Shown piece after piece: positions 37,205 through 49,117 of a stretch of DNA of 64,000 nt. The stretch covers positions 124,001-188,000 of the forward strand of contig CAMCZZ010000001.1 in assembly GCA_945888375.1 (NCBI GenBank). Reading direction: 5' to 3'. The translations under genes were made by a program, and so were the position numbers. How positions within the stretch are numbered: the stretch's first letter is position 1; each line of letters begins with the position of its first letter. Source of the DNA: Akkermansia muciniphila. Lineage in GTDB: Bacteria; Verrucomicrobiota; Verrucomicrobiia; Opitutales; Opitutaceae. A model generated the notes under the pieces. That model worked only from the letters and a program-made list of their open reading frames with translations, ran no database searches and was not told the origin of the DNA.

Positions 37205-39311
37205 CCGGGATCAGGTTGGGCCGGAGTCGGGCGAGTTCACGTTCCTCGGCGTCGAGCAGGACTAGTCGGGCGGAGGGTGGCAAATGGGCGGCTTTGAGGG
37301 TGGGCAGGGGGAAGAAATGTTTTTCCAGTCCGCGGGTTCCGGAGGGGAGGGGAGGGTCGCCCAGATGGAGTTGAAAGGTCGGCGAGCCGGGGGTGATCAA
37401 CAGGGCCGAGCGGGGGGGGCGGGGCAGTGGATCGGTGACGCTCAGGAGGCCGCCGGGCGCGGCGGCGAAGGTATCCACAAAATCAAGTTTACGGCCGGGG
37501 TGGCCCCAGAGGTCGTAACCGTCGATCCGGGCGAGCGGGACGAAACGGGCGAGCAGGTGGTCGTGGAGGAGTCCGGCGGGTCGGAAGCCGTGCTCCAGCA
37601 GGAAGCGGAGGAGGTCGCGTTGCAGCACGACGAGGGCGGTCGGGTCGGCGTCGAGCCGGAGGGCGATTTCTGCTTGGCGGGCTTCACTCAGAAGGCTGAA
37701 CCAGTGTGTCGCGTTAAACTGGGTCGGGGTGGGCTTTTCGCTCCAGATATTCAGGCTTAACATGCCGGGCAGGCTGAACACGGTGCCCGCGTGCAGGTGC
37801 AGGTTGCGGGTTACGATGCGGAAAGTAGCGGTGCTATCCGGCGGGGGCCGAACCCAGCGGGCTCCGGGCAGATCGAGGGGGGCGCTATCCTTCAGGCAAA
37901 GAAATCCGTAGCGCAGGCACACGCCGAGCGCGATGGCGGCGCCGAGACCGGCGATCGCCGTTGTGATGCGCGGCAACATCAGGCCGTTACGTGCGAGATG
38001 GTGGGCGGCCTGAAACCAGCCGTAGACACAGAGTGGCACCACCCAGAAAGTGCCCCATCCCACCTGGGATCCGGCGACCGGAAAGGCTTGGAGGGTTTGC
38101 CAGATAAAAACCCACGCGATCCAGCGGGCTCGGCGGGCGGCGGGTTTCTCTTCTTCGCCCAGCGGAGCGACGAGCAACCACGCGAGGGCGGGCCCAAAGT
38201 AATAGGCAAAGCGGTCGAGCGGAGTCTGGTTGAGCGAGGTGGCGCATTGGGCAAACAAAGCGGCTCCGGCAGCCAGTTTGGCCAGGGCGAGAAGCCGGCG
38301 GGAAAAATCACCGCCTGCGTTCCGGCTCAGCCAGGCGGCACCGAGTAGCGAGACGGGGCTGAGCAGGACGGCGGCGAGCGGAAAATCAGGCGGGAAGGTG
38401 TAAACCCCGGGATGGCGCAGTGGGCCCAGAAGCAGGCCCTCGAGCAAATCCCCGGCTTGGGTGCCGAGCAGAAGCATGACCGCGAGCACGGCGATGCCCA
38501 AAGAGAGGCTGGTCGCGAGGGCCCTTAGCCAGTCGCGTCGGTCAAAAAAAGGCCGGCGATCCTGCCCGCGTTCGAGGAGCAGCGCCAGCCCGCTACAGGT
38601 GAAGACCAGGGCACTTTGCTGGATTTGGATTTTATCCAGATGTTCGCGCATGAGCAAAAGCGGCGCGGCGAGCAGAACGACCGCGACCGTGCCGGGGGCG
38701 AGCCTGCGGAGGACCGGGGCGCCCCGTGAATCTAGCCACAGCCAGCTGGCGCCGGCAGCGAAAAGAAAGGCCCCTACGTTGATTTTGACCAGGCACACGA
38801 CCGTGGCGAAAAGGGCGGTCACCCAGCCGAGGTGTCGCTCGCGACCCGTTCCGATCATGCCCGCCCCCGCCGTGCCGGCGAGCGCTACCAGAAGAGTGAT
38901 CAGCGCCCCGGGGTGAAAGGGCTCGTTGATGTTATTGAGAAGGGTGAGGAAGGTCAGCACTCCGGCGATCAATCCGGCGACGAGCCTTTGGGTAAGACTT
39001 TGTGCGACGAGACCCGCGAGAGTGGAGGCCCCCAGCCAATACCCCAAGTTTAGTAAACGGGCGGTATCGGTGTCAAAGACCAGACCGGTCGCGGCATGGA
39101 GGGCGCGATAGAACAGGAAAAACAGGGGGCCATATTGGCTGTAGACCCCGGTGTAGAGCGGGTTGCCTTCGCAGAAGCCCCGGACCGACCAGAGCACGTA
39201 GCCCTCGTCGTCGTAGGCCATGAAACGGGTGAATAACAGCAGGGCGCCGGTGACCGCGAGGCAGGCCACCAGCAGCGTCCAGGCGAGCCCCTGGGCGACC
39301 CGTGGTTTCAT
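37173..39311 (-). CDS. Large multi-pass membrane protein of the envelope locus
   Basis: 712 residues, about eleven hydrophobic segments, then a soluble C-terminal domain of about 230 residues. The first loop has FMAYDDEGYVLWSVRGFCEGNPLYTGVYSQYGPLFFLFYRALH, whose DDEGY and YGP motifs point to the GT-C fold (as in PMT-like enzymes). An eight-G run (37412-37419) lies inside the coding sequence. It starts overlapping the next upstream gene's stop by four bases (ATGA at 39308), so it is co-translated with the GT2 gene. The function is presumably glycosyl transfer; the substrate is unknown. Confidence 0.75.
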   Translation of the reverse strand: MKPRVAQGLAWTLLVACLAVTGALLLFTRFMAYDDEGYVLWSVRGFCEGNPLYTGVYSQYGPLFFLFYRALHAATGLVFDTDTARLLNLGYWLGASTLAGLVAQSLTQRLVAGLIAGVLTFLTLLNNINEPFHPGALITLLVALAGTAGAGMIGTGRERHLGWVTALFATVVCLVKINVGAFLFAAGASWLWLDSRGAPVLRRLAPGTVAVVLLAAPLLLMREHLDKIQIQQSALVFTCSGLALLLERGQDRRPFFDRRDWLRALATSLSLGIAVLAVMLLLGTQAGDLLEGLLLGPLRHPGVYTFPPDFPLAAVLLSPVSLLGAAWLSRNAGGDFSRRLLALAKLAAGAALFAQCATSLNQTPLDRFAYYFGPALAWLLVAPLGEEEKPAARRARWIAWVFIWQTLQAFPVAGSQVGWGTFWVVPLCVYGWFQAAHHLARNGLMLPRITTAIAGLGAAIALGVCLRYGFLCLKDSAPLDLPGARWVRPPPDSTATFRIVTRNLHLHAGTVFSLPGMLSLNIWSEKPTPTQFNATHWFSLLSEARQAEIALRLDADPTALVVLQRDLLRFLLEHGFRPAGLLHDHLLARFVPLARIDGYDLWGHPGRKLDFVDTFAAAPGGLLSVTDPLPRPPRSALLITPGSPTFQLHLGDPPLPSGTRGLEKHFFPLPTLKAAHLPPSARLVLLDAEERELARLRPNLIPVTAGARPAAD

Positions 39312-40246
39312 GGCTGGGCCGGTGGATTGTCCTGGCGAACGACGTAGATCGGCCGGCGTTTCACTTCGTCGTAAATGCGGCCGAGGTATTCGCCGAGCAC
39401 GCCGATGCCGATCAGCTGCACCCCGCCCAGAAAAAGCACCAGCATGACTAGGGTGGTGAAGCCGGTGAACGCGATCTCCACTCCCAGCAGGCGGCGGAAG
39501 GCAAAAAAAGCCGCCACCGCGAAGCCGCTGCCGGCGATGACTAGCCCGGAGTAAGTCACGAGGCGGAGCGGCAGGTAGGAAAAGCTAAAGACCCCATCTA
39601 GTGCATATCGAAAAAGCCGGCGCAGGGTCTGGGCCGGCGTGCCGGCGGCGCGTTCCTGGCGTTCATAGGGCACCTCGGCCCGGTTGAAGCCCAGCCAGGC
39701 GCGCAGACCGGGGAAAAAACGGTGGCGCTCCTCGAGGGCGTTCAAAGCGGCCACGGCCCGCGCGGACAAGAGGCCGAAGGTGCCGGTGTTGGCCTCGATC
39801 GGAAAGTCGCTGACCCGGCCGAACCAACGGTGGAAAAGTTCGAACCCCACGCGGCGCAGACCGCCCTCGGACCGGGCGGTGCGCACCGCCAGCACCACGT
39901 CCGCGCCTCCCCGCCACGCGGCCACCAGGTCGGGGATGAGTTCCGGGGGGTCTTGGAGATCGGCGTCCATCGTGATGACCGCATCCGCGTGGGCGGCGTG
40001 GGCCAGACCGGCGGTAAGCGCGGGTTGGTGGCCAAAATTACGCGAAAGGCGCAGCAGGCGGAAGCGAGGGTCGCGGGTGGCCGCGGTGATGAGTGCGACC
40101 GACCCATCGCGGGAACCGTCATCCACGAAAAGCACTTCGCAGGCCAGGCCGGGGAGGGCGGCGAAGATCCCCTCTAGCCGGCGCAGCAGCTCCGGGAGCA
40201 CGGGCTCTTCGTTAAAAACTGGTATGACGATGGCGAGCAGAGGCAT
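39308..40246 (-). CDS. Family-2 glycosyltransferase with C-terminal membrane helices (GtrB/DPM1/ArnC-like)
   Basis: 312 residues from ATG 40246. The catalytic domain has LAIVIPVFNEEPVLPELLRRLE, CEVLFVDDGSRDGS, LSRNFGHQPALTAGL and ITMDADLQDPPELIPDL (DxD). The last third has two membrane helices (YSGLVIAGSGFAVAAFFAF and TTLVMLVLFLGGVQLIGIGVLGEYLG), then RIYDEVKRRPIYVVR. This is the layout of polyprenyl-phosphate sugar synthases such as GtrB and ArnC, which load a sugar on undecaprenyl phosphate. It could supply donors to the neighbouring GT-C proteins. Confidence 0.95.
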   Translation of the reverse strand: MPLLAIVIPVFNEEPVLPELLRRLEGIFAALPGLACEVLFVDDGSRDGSVALITAATRDPRFRLLRLSRNFGHQPALTAGLAHAAHADAVITMDADLQDPPELIPDLVAAWRGGADVVLAVRTARSEGGLRRVGFELFHRWFGRVSDFPIEANTGTFGLLSARAVAALNALEERHRFFPGLRAWLGFNRAEVPYERQERAAGTPAQTLRRLFRYALDGVFSFSYLPLRLVTYSGLVIAGSGFAVAAFFAFRRLLGVEIAFTGFTTLVMLVLFLGGVQLIGIGVLGEYLGRIYDEVKRRPIYVVRQDNPPAQP

Positions 40247-40312
40247 GGACTGGTTCCAAGTAAGGCCGGCGAGCACCTCCCGGCGAGCGTGGAAGCGGGC
40301 CGGACGAAGGAC

Positions 40313-41005
40313 TTAGCGGAAAAGGTTGTATTTTATGATCGCATACAAGGCGCGAAACCCGTCGCGCCAGCCGATTTTTTTACCCTCTTTGTAGGTGCGG
40401 CCATAGTAGCTGATGCCGACCTCGTAGATCACGATATCGGGGATCTTCGCGAGTTTGGCGGTGATCTCGGGCTCGAAGCCGAAGCGGTTCTCTTCAATCA
40501 CGATCTGGGAAACCACCGAGCGTTTCATGGCCTTGTAGCAGGTCTCCATGTCGGTAAGGTTGAGGTTGGTGAACATATTGGAGAGCAGGGTCAGAAACTG
40601 GTTGCCGACGAAGTGCCAGAAATAGACCACGCGATGAGGGCCGGCGCCCATGAAGCGGGAGCCGAAAACCACGTCGGCCTTTCCGGACTCGATGGGGGCG
40701 AGCAGCCGGGAGTAGTCCTGCGGGTCGTATTCCAGGTCGGCGTCCTGGATCACGACGACGTCGCCGGTGGCGGCGGCGAAGCCGGTGCGGAGCGCGGCGC
40801 CTTTGCCCTGGTTTACTTCGTGAAAGAGGATGCGGTCCACCAGCGGTGCGATCTCGGCGCGGAGCAGTTCGCGGGTGCCGTCGCGCGAGCAGTCATCGAC
40901 AATAATGATCTCGCGGTCATCCGGCCGGGCGGCGCGCACGGCCTCCACGAGGCGGCGGATGGTGCGGAGCTCGTTGTAGCAGGGGATGACAATGGAGAGC
41001 TTCAT
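40313..41005 (-). CDS. Family-2 glycosyltransferase (polyprenyl-phosphate mannosyltransferase-like, no membrane helices)
   Basis: 230 residues. [68 protein letters not shown] with the DxD motif, and [18 protein letters not shown]. These are hallmark sequences of DPM1-type soluble GT2 enzymes. It shares a strand with the adjacent sugar genes and precedes the GtrB-like gene by 66 bases. Probably makes a polyprenyl-phosphate-linked sugar at the inner membrane face. Confidence 0.95.
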   Translation of the reverse strand: MKLSIVIPCYNELRTIRRLVEAVRAARPDDREIIIVDDCSRDGTRELLRAEIAPLVDRILFHEVNQGKGAALRTGFAAATGDVVVIQDADLEYDPQDYSRLLAPIESGKADVVFGSRFMGAGPHRVVYFWHFVGNQFLTLLSNMFTNLNLTDMETCYKAMKRSVVSQIVIEENRFGFEPEITAKLAKIPDIVIYEVGISYYGRTYKEGKKIGWRDGFRALYAIIKYNLFR

Positions 41006-41068
41006 ACGATGCGCAGCGTTGGGACGGTGGGTGGCGGGGGGGCCGGCGGGAAGTCGAATGTGCGGCGC

Positions 41069-41947
41069 CTAGTCGGCGAGAAGTCGCAGATAGTCCGCGT
41101 AGCGGGATTTGCCGTGGAAGGCGGCGGCGGCCGCGACTTCGGCTCGGTTTATCCAGCCCTGGCGGAAGGCGATTTCCTCGAGGCAGGCGATTTTTAGCCC
41201 TTGGCGCTGTTCAATCACGGCCACGAATTGGGTGGCGTCGGCGAGGGCGTCGGGCGTGCCGGTATCCAACCAGGCGGTGCCGCGGCCGAATTTCTCCACC
41301 CGCAGGGCGCCGCGTTCGAGGTAGAGCCGGTTCAGATCGGTGATTTCCAGTTCCCCGCGGTTGGAGGGGCTCAGTGAACGGGCGAGCGCGGGGGCATGTT
41401 TGTCGTAAAAATAGAGTCCGGGCACGGCATAGTTGGATTTTGGCCTGGCGGGTTTTTCCTCCAACGAAACCACCTGGCCGGCGTCGTCGAACTCGACGAC
41501 ACCGTAGGCGTGTGGTTCGGCGACGTGGCAGGCAAAGACAGTCGCCCCGTGCGGGTGGGCGGAGGCCTCCCGCAGCGTGGCGCGCAGGTCGTGGCCGTAG
41601 AAAAGATTATCGCCCAGAATGAGGGCGGAGGATTCTTGGCCGGTTAGGAAACCGGTTTCGCCGGCGATGGTCAGGGCCTGGGCGAGGCCAGCGGGCGAAG
41701 GCTGGACGGCATAGCTGAGGTGCAGGCCGAAGCGCGTGCCGTCGCCGAGCAGGCGTTGGAAGAGCGGCAGGTCGTGCGGGGTGGAGATGACGAGAATCTC
41801 GCGCAGTCCGGCCATCATCAGGACGGAAAGCGGGTAGTAGATCATCGGCTTGTCGTAGACCGGCATCAGTTGCTTGGAGACGGCGAGGGTAAGGGGGTAG
41901 AGCCGGGTGCCGGAGCCGCCGGCGAGCAGAATGCCTTTGCGTTGCAT
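41069..41947 (-). CDS. rmlA: Glucose-1-phosphate thymidylyltransferase
   Basis: 292 residues from ATG 41947. Signature [43 protein letters not shown] at 4-46, then [15 protein letters not shown], and [19 protein letters not shown]. Length and motifs match RmlA, which makes dTDP-glucose. It is 14 bases downstream of rmlB, forming an rmlBA pair. rmlC and rmlD are not in the window. Confidence 0.98.
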   Translation of the reverse strand: MQRKGILLAGGSGTRLYPLTLAVSKQLMPVYDKPMIYYPLSVLMMAGLREILVISTPHDLPLFQRLLGDGTRFGLHLSYAVQPSPAGLAQALTIAGETGFLTGQESSALILGDNLFYGHDLRATLREASAHPHGATVFACHVAEPHAYGVVEFDDAGQVVSLEEKPARPKSNYAVPGLYFYDKHAPALARSLSPSNRGELEITDLNRLYLERGALRVEKFGRGTAWLDTGTPDALADATQFVAVIEQRQGLKIACLEEIAFRQGWINRAEVAAAAAFHGKSRYADYLRLLAD

Positions 41948-41961
41948 GTTAGGAGAAATGG

Positions 41962-43029
41962 TCAGGGGCCGCGGCCGAGGCGTTCGCGGGCGTAGCGGTG
42001 GGTGGTGATGGCGTCGCACCAGGGACGGTTGGCAAGATACCAGGCGACGGTCCCGGTGAGGCCGGTCTCGAAGGTGTGGCGCGGGCTCCAGCCCAGGTCT
42101 TCCCGCAGGCGGGCGGAAGCGAGGGCGTAGCGGCGGTCGTGGCCGGGGCGGTCGGCTACGTGGGTGATCTGGTCGGCGAAGGGCCGGCCATCGGCGCGGG
42201 GGGCTTGCCGGTCGAGCTCGGCGCAGAGGGCTTGGACGAGGTCGAGGTTCGTGCGTTCGGATTGACCGCCCAGATTGTAAACCGAGCCGGGGGTGGCTCG
42301 CGCGAGGATGGTCAGGAGCGCCTCGACGTTGTCGGCGACGTGCAGCCAGTCGCGAATCTGCCGGCCGTCGCCGTAGAGCGGCAGGGGTTTGTCCTCGAGG
42401 GCATTTAGCAAAATCAGCGGGATCAGCTTTTCGGGGAATTGGCGCGGGCCGTAATTGTTGGGGCAGCGGGCGGTCAGCACAGGCAGTCCGTGGGTCTGGA
42501 AGGCGGCGCGCACGAGCAGGTCGGAGGCGGCCTTCGAAGCGGCGTAGGGGGAATTCGCGGCGAGGGGGCTGTTTTCGGTGAACGGCGCGGCTGTGGGGTC
42601 AAGGGACCCGTAAACTTCGTCGGTGGAGACGTGCAGGAAGCGGAAAGCGGCGTGGTGTTGCCCGGCCTGGCGGGCCCAGTGGGCGCGAGCGGCTTCCAGA
42701 AGCTGGTGCGTGCCGAGGATGTTGGTCTGGATAAAGACGGTGGGGGCGTCGATGGAGCGGTCGACGTGGGTCTCGGCGGCGAAGTGGACCACGGCGTCAA
42801 AAGCGTGCTCGGCGAAAAGCCGGTCGAGCAGGGGGCGATCGAGGACATTGCCCTGCACGAACTGGTAACGCGGGTCCGGGGGCGGGCCGGCCGGAGGCGC
42901 GGGGTCGGCGGCGTAGGTCAGCGCGTCGAGGTTGACCAACTGTTGAAGGGGTGGCGCAGGGTCGCTGAGAAGTCGGCGGATAAAGTGGCCCCCGATAAAC
43001 CCGCAACCGCCGGTGACGAGGAGCTTCAT
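41962..43029 (-). CDS. rmlB: dTDP-glucose 4,6-dehydratase
   Basis: 355 residues from ATG 43029. The NAD-binding [16 protein letters not shown] lies at 6-21. [37 protein letters not shown] with the catalytic acid pair, and [16 protein letters not shown] (YxxxK) follow; then [16 protein letters not shown] and [19 protein letters not shown]. The start follows from the first residues of the Rossmann fold; an upstream extension is unconvincing. It makes dTDP-4-keto-6-deoxyglucose, the precursor of rhamnose and other deoxysugars. Confidence 0.98.
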   Translation of the reverse strand: MKLLVTGGCGFIGGHFIRRLLSDPAPPLQQLVNLDALTYAADPAPPAGPPPDPRYQFVQGNVLDRPLLDRLFAEHAFDAVVHFAAETHVDRSIDAPTVFIQTNILGTHQLLEAARAHWARQAGQHHAAFRFLHVSTDEVYGSLDPTAAPFTENSPLAANSPYAASKAASDLLVRAAFQTHGLPVLTARCPNNYGPRQFPEKLIPLILLNALEDKPLPLYGDGRQIRDWLHVADNVEALLTILARATPGSVYNLGGQSERTNLDLVQALCAELDRQAPRADGRPFADQITHVADRPGHDRRYALASARLREDLGWSPRHTFETGLTGTVAWYLANRPWCDAITTHRYARERLGRGP

Positions 43030-43235
43030 CGTGGCGGGATTGGCCGGTGGAGGGCGGCGCGCGGGCATGGCTGGTCTGCGGCCCTCGTGCCGTGGGGGGC
43101 GCGGGCGATGACAGACGGTGACGCCGGTTTTGGGATCATCCGGGTGCAAGGGTGGGGAAGGGGGGGCTGCGGGTTCAAACCAAACCTTCCAGCGCGGGGC
43201 TTGACCGGGGTCAGCGGCGGGCGGCAACGTCGGGC

Positions 43236-43964
43236 ATGGCAACCAGTGAAATCCCGACGGAAGGCGATGTGGCGCGACATCGCCGGCGCCGTCTGCGGAT
43301 TTTTCTGGCGGGCGGTTTTTTCTTGGTGGTCCTGGCCGTTTGGGCGGCGATGCAGCCGCCGGAGACTTGGTGGCGGGTGCAGGAGACTGCCGGCCGGACC
43401 ATGGCAGCGGTGCGCGCGCTGGGGGCGGGGTGGTTTTTTGCGGCTTTTGCGTTGCTGCCCGCGGTGGGTTTCCCGGTTTCCGTCTTTGTGCTCGCGGCCG
43501 GGCCGCTTTTTGCCCCGGTCATCGGGCTGCCCGCGGTGCTGGCCTTGGCGGCAGCGAGCATGGCTACCAGCATGTCGATTTCCTACGGGTTGTCCCGTTA
43601 CCTCCTCAGGCCCTGGGTGGCGCGTTTGCTCGCCTACTTGGGCTATGCGATACCGGTCGTGCCCCCTGGCAAGCGGCGGATATTTGTCTTTCTGGTCCGG
43701 GTGACACCGGGGCCGCCCTATGTTTTTCAGAGTTTCCTGCTGGGACTGGCCGGGGTGCCTTTCCGCATTTACCTCCTGATATCTTGGCTGACCGCCACCG
43801 CGAATGTCGTGCTGCTGATCGTCTGCGGGGATGCTTTGATGAAGGGGCGGGGCGAGGTGGCGCTGGCGGCAGTGGCCGGAGTGGTGGCTGTCGTGGTGGT
43901 GATCCGGGCGGTGCGCCGTCGGATGGCGGCGCAAGCGGCTGCGAACGGCGAGGGAGGCCGGTGA
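43236..43964 (+). CDS. VTT/DedA-family membrane protein
   Basis: 242 residues from ATG 43236. A short basic cytoplasmic N-terminus is followed by about five to six helices. The VTT core is LLPAVGFPVSVFVLAAGPLFAPVIGLPAVLALAAASMATSMSISYGLSRYLLR, then FVFLVRVTPGPPYVFQSFLLGLAGVPFRIYLLISW with the conserved R..P segment. Family members are linked to lipid flipping and membrane homeostasis. It overlaps xseA by one base (TGATG) and is divergent from rmlBA. Confidence 0.88.
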   Translation: MATSEIPTEGDVARHRRRRLRIFLAGGFFLVVLAVWAAMQPPETWWRVQETAGRTMAAVRALGAGWFFAAFALLPAVGFPVSVFVLAAGPLFAPVIGLPAVLALAAASMATSMSISYGLSRYLLRPWVARLLAYLGYAIPVVPPGKRRIFVFLVRVTPGPPYVFQSFLLGLAGVPFRIYLLISWLTATANVVLLIVCGDALMKGRGEVALAAVAGVVAVVVVIRAVRRRMAAQAAANGEGGR

Positions 43965-45258
43965 TGGCCGGGCTGGAAATCGACCTTGGCCCCGGGGGGG
44001 GGACGCGGGCGGAAAGTGTCACGGAATTCACTCGGCGGGTGAAGGCGGTGCTGGAGACCGGGATCAAGCCCGGCTGGGTGCGGGGCGAGGTGACCAACCT
44101 CAGGCTGCAGGCCAGCGGGCACGTTTATTTCTCGCTCAAGGACGCCGGGGCCCAGGTGCGGGCGGTCATGTTTCGCGGTGATGCCGGGCGGCAGGATACC
44201 AAGCTGCGCGAGGGCGGGCAGGTGGTGGTTTTTGGCGAGGCCTCGGTTTACGAGGCGCGGGGGGAATACCAACTCATCGTGCGGGTGGTGGTGGAGGACG
44301 GGGTGGGGCGGCTCAGGCGTGAATTTGAGGCGCTCAAGGCGCGCTTGGCCGCCGAGGGGCTCTTTGACAAAGCGCGCAAGCGAGTCCTGCCGAGGCTGCC
44401 TCGCGCGGTGGGTTTCGTGACCTCGCCGACGGGCGCGGCGGTGCAGGATTTTTGCCGTATTCTGGTCCGGCGCGGCTGGCGCGGCCGCGTGGTCGTATTG
44501 CCGGCCAAGGTGCAGGGCGAGGGCGCGGCGGCGGAGGTGGCGGCGATGATCGCGCTGGGCAACGACCCGGTGGCGCTGGGGTTGGAGCTCGACCTGCTGG
44601 TGGTGGGCCGCGGTGGCGGTTCGCTGGAGGACTTGTGGGCGTTTAACGAGGAAACGCTGGCGCGGGCGGTGGCGGGTTCTCGGCTGCCGGTCATCTCGGC
44701 GGTCGGGCACGAGATTGATTTTACCTTGAGCGACTTTTCGGCGGACGCCCGCGCAGAGACGCCGAGCGCGGCGGCGGAGTTGATCTCGAGTGGTTTTGTG
44801 GCTGAGTTGAAGCGTCTGGAGCGCCTCGCGGAAAATCTGGATGCCGGTGCGGCGGATGGTCTGGCGGCGGGGCGGGAGCGGTGGGCGGGTTTGGCGGACC
44901 GTTTGAGGCTCCTCTCGCCGGCGGCGCAAGTAGAGCGCGGCGGACTCCGGCTGGACGATCTCGCCAACCGGCTGGAGGCGGCGCTGGCGAGGGCGGCGCA
45001 GACGCGGCGGCACCAACTCGCGCTGGTCGCGGGGCGGCTGGCGGCGGTGAGTCCGGCGCGGCGGGTGGAGACGGAATCACAGCGCCTGCTCGGACTTTGG
45101 AAAAGGCTCCAGGCGGCGAGTCCGGCGTCGGTGCTGAATCGTGGATTTGTGATTTTGCGCGACGCGGAAGGACGGCCGTTGGGGCGGGCAGCGGAGCTGG
45201 CGTCCGGGGCGCGGGTGCGGGCCCAGTTTGTCGACGGCGAGGCCGGGTTGCGGGTCGA

Positions 45259-45262
<4 letters not shown>
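43964..45262 (+). CDS. xseA: Exodeoxyribonuclease VII, large subunit
   Basis: 432 residues from ATG 43964, which overlaps the previous stop. The N-terminal OB fold has [35 protein letters not shown]. The catalytic region has [40 protein letters not shown] and [30 protein letters not shown]; then a coiled-coil C-terminus with [12 protein letters not shown]. Length is normal. A run of nine G (43994-44002) occurs in codons 11-13. The small subunit xseB is not seen nearby. The family degrades single-stranded DNA in both directions. Confidence 0.98.
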
Positions 45263-47478
<2,216 letters not shown>

Positions 47479-47516
47479 GGGCAGGTTGTGATGGCCGCAA
47501 GAAGCCCGTGAAGGGG

Positions 47517-47555
47517 CAAAAGAAAACCCGCCGGGCGATATTCTCGCCGGGCGGG
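47517..47555 (-). terminator. Rho-independent terminator after the HtrA protease gene
   Basis: On the minus strand a twelve-base stem (CCCGCCCGGCGA against TCGCCCGGCGGG, one mismatch) with a five-base loop is followed by TTTTCTTTT. It starts 24 bases beyond the protease stop codon and lies before the DUF255 gene. Confidence 0.85.
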
Positions 47556-47578
47556 CCGAAGCGCAGAGCGGGCTTGGT

Positions 47579-48994
47579 TTACTTTACGTTGATCGCGATC
47601 GGGGTAAAAAGCCCGCGCAGGTAAACGATGAGCAGGTTGCGGCCGGGTTTGAGCAGGCGCTGGGCCGATTCGAGGTCGGCGACGGGCTCGCGGTTGACCT
47701 CGACCACGACCATGCCCGGGGCGAGGCGCTCGGCGAACGGGGAGTTCTCGGCGACCTCGGTGATGACGATGCCCTCGAGATCCTTGGCCGCGCCGAGCTG
47801 CCGGCGGTCGTCGTCGTTGAGGGTCTTGGCGGTGACGCCAGGGAGGAACTCGGTGGCGGACTGGGCGGCGGAGAGGGCGCCGAGCTTGGCCTTGATGGTC
47901 TTTTCCTTGCCGTCGCGGAGGACGCGCAGCTCGACTTCGGAGCCGGGGGCGCGGGCGGCCACGCGGTTGCGCAGGTCTTGGGGTGTGCCGACTGCGTGGC
48001 CCTCGATGGCGATGACGACGTCGCTGCGTTCTAGGCCGGCTTTGGCGGCGGGGCTATCCTTGGGCAAATTGGTAATGATCACTCCGCGTTGCTCTTTCTT
48101 CAGGCCGAGGGCCTCGGCGACGTCGGGTTTGAGCTCATCGATACTTACCCCGAGATACCCGCGTTGCACGGTCCCGGTCTCCACCAGGCTGGTGAGGATA
48201 GTGGAGGCCTGGTTGACGGGGATGGCGAAGCCGATGCCGATGTTTCCCGAGCCGCCGCGGCCGGAGAGGATGGCGGTGTTGATGCCGACAAGGCGGCCCT
48301 GGGCGTCCACGAGGGCGCCGCCGGAGTTGCCTTGGTTAATGGCGGCATCGGTCTGGATGAAATTCTCGTAGCCGCCGCGGTCGGCCAGCAGGCCGAGATT
48401 ATCGCGGCCGGTGGCGGAGATGATGCCCATGGTGACGGTCTGGCCGACGCCGAGGGGATTGCCGACGGCGAACACCAGATCGCCCACGCGGAGGTTATCG
48501 CTGTCAGCGAGGGTGGCGACGGGCAGATCCTCGGCCTCGATCTTGATCACGGCGACATCGGTTTTGGGGTCGGCGCCGATCAGTTTGGCGGTGAATTCGC
48601 GGCCGTCGGTGAGGGAGACCTTCAGCTCATCCGCCTCTTCGACGACATGGTGATTGGTGAGGATGTAGCCGTTTTGGGACACCACCACGCCGGAGCCTAG
48701 GCCTTCCTGGCGGGACTCGCGCTCGGGGAGTTGGCCGTAGAGCTGGCGGAAAAATTCAGGGACTTGGATGCGTTCGCGGACGATCTTGCTCGAATAGACG
48801 GACACGACGGCCTTCTGGACCGGTTGAATGACGTCGGCGTAGGACGAGGCCCGGCCGGCGCCGGCGGTGTTGAGCAGGGCGGAGCCATCCACCTTCAGGT
48901 CTAGTTTAGGTTTGGCGTCCTCCGCGCGGCAGGAGGGGAACAGGGCCAAGCCGAGGAGGGCGAGACCAGTGGAAGCCAGAAGACGAGATTTCAT
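47579..48994 (-). CDS. HtrA/DegP-type periplasmic serine protease
   Basis: 471 residues from ATG 48994, chosen because the signal peptide begins there ([18 protein letters not shown]); an upstream ATG at 49021 is less apt. The cysteine after the hydrophobic stretch could be a lipobox (LFPSC), so lipidation is possible. The trypsin-like domain has [23 protein letters not shown] (His), [16 protein letters not shown] (Asp) and [13 protein letters not shown] (Ser). Two PDZ domains follow: one around [28 protein letters not shown], the other near [19 protein letters not shown]. The enzyme degrades or refolds damaged envelope proteins. A terminator follows. Confidence 0.97.
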   Translation of the reverse strand: MKSRLLASTGLALLGLALFPSCRAEDAKPKLDLKVDGSALLNTAGAGRASSYADVIQPVQKAVVSVYSSKIVRERIQVPEFFRQLYGQLPERESRQEGLGSGVVVSQNGYILTNHHVVEEADELKVSLTDGREFTAKLIGADPKTDVAVIKIEAEDLPVATLADSDNLRVGDLVFAVGNPLGVGQTVTMGIISATGRDNLGLLADRGGYENFIQTDAAINQGNSGGALVDAQGRLVGINTAILSGRGGSGNIGIGFAIPVNQASTILTSLVETGTVQRGYLGVSIDELKPDVAEALGLKKEQRGVIITNLPKDSPAAKAGLERSDVVIAIEGHAVGTPQDLRNRVAARAPGSEVELRVLRDGKEKTIKAKLGALSAAQSATEFLPGVTAKTLNDDDRRQLGAAKDLEGIVITEVAENSPFAERLAPGMVVVEVNREPVADLESAQRLLKPGRNLLIVYLRGLFTPIAINVK

Positions 48995-49117
48995 GGTGTT
49001 GAAAAAGAGACGGGATCTCATGGACCGGACTAGCCGGGGTAAGGTTCCCGGCCTTTGCGCCCTTTCAAAACAGGGGGGGCGCGCTCTCCCCGGGTGGCGT
49101 GGCGGAGCCTAAAGAAA

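Noticed and set aside
43340-43963. Extended frame upstream of xseA
   Set aside because: The real start of xseA is ATG 43964; the upstream part is another frame of the VTT/DedA gene.
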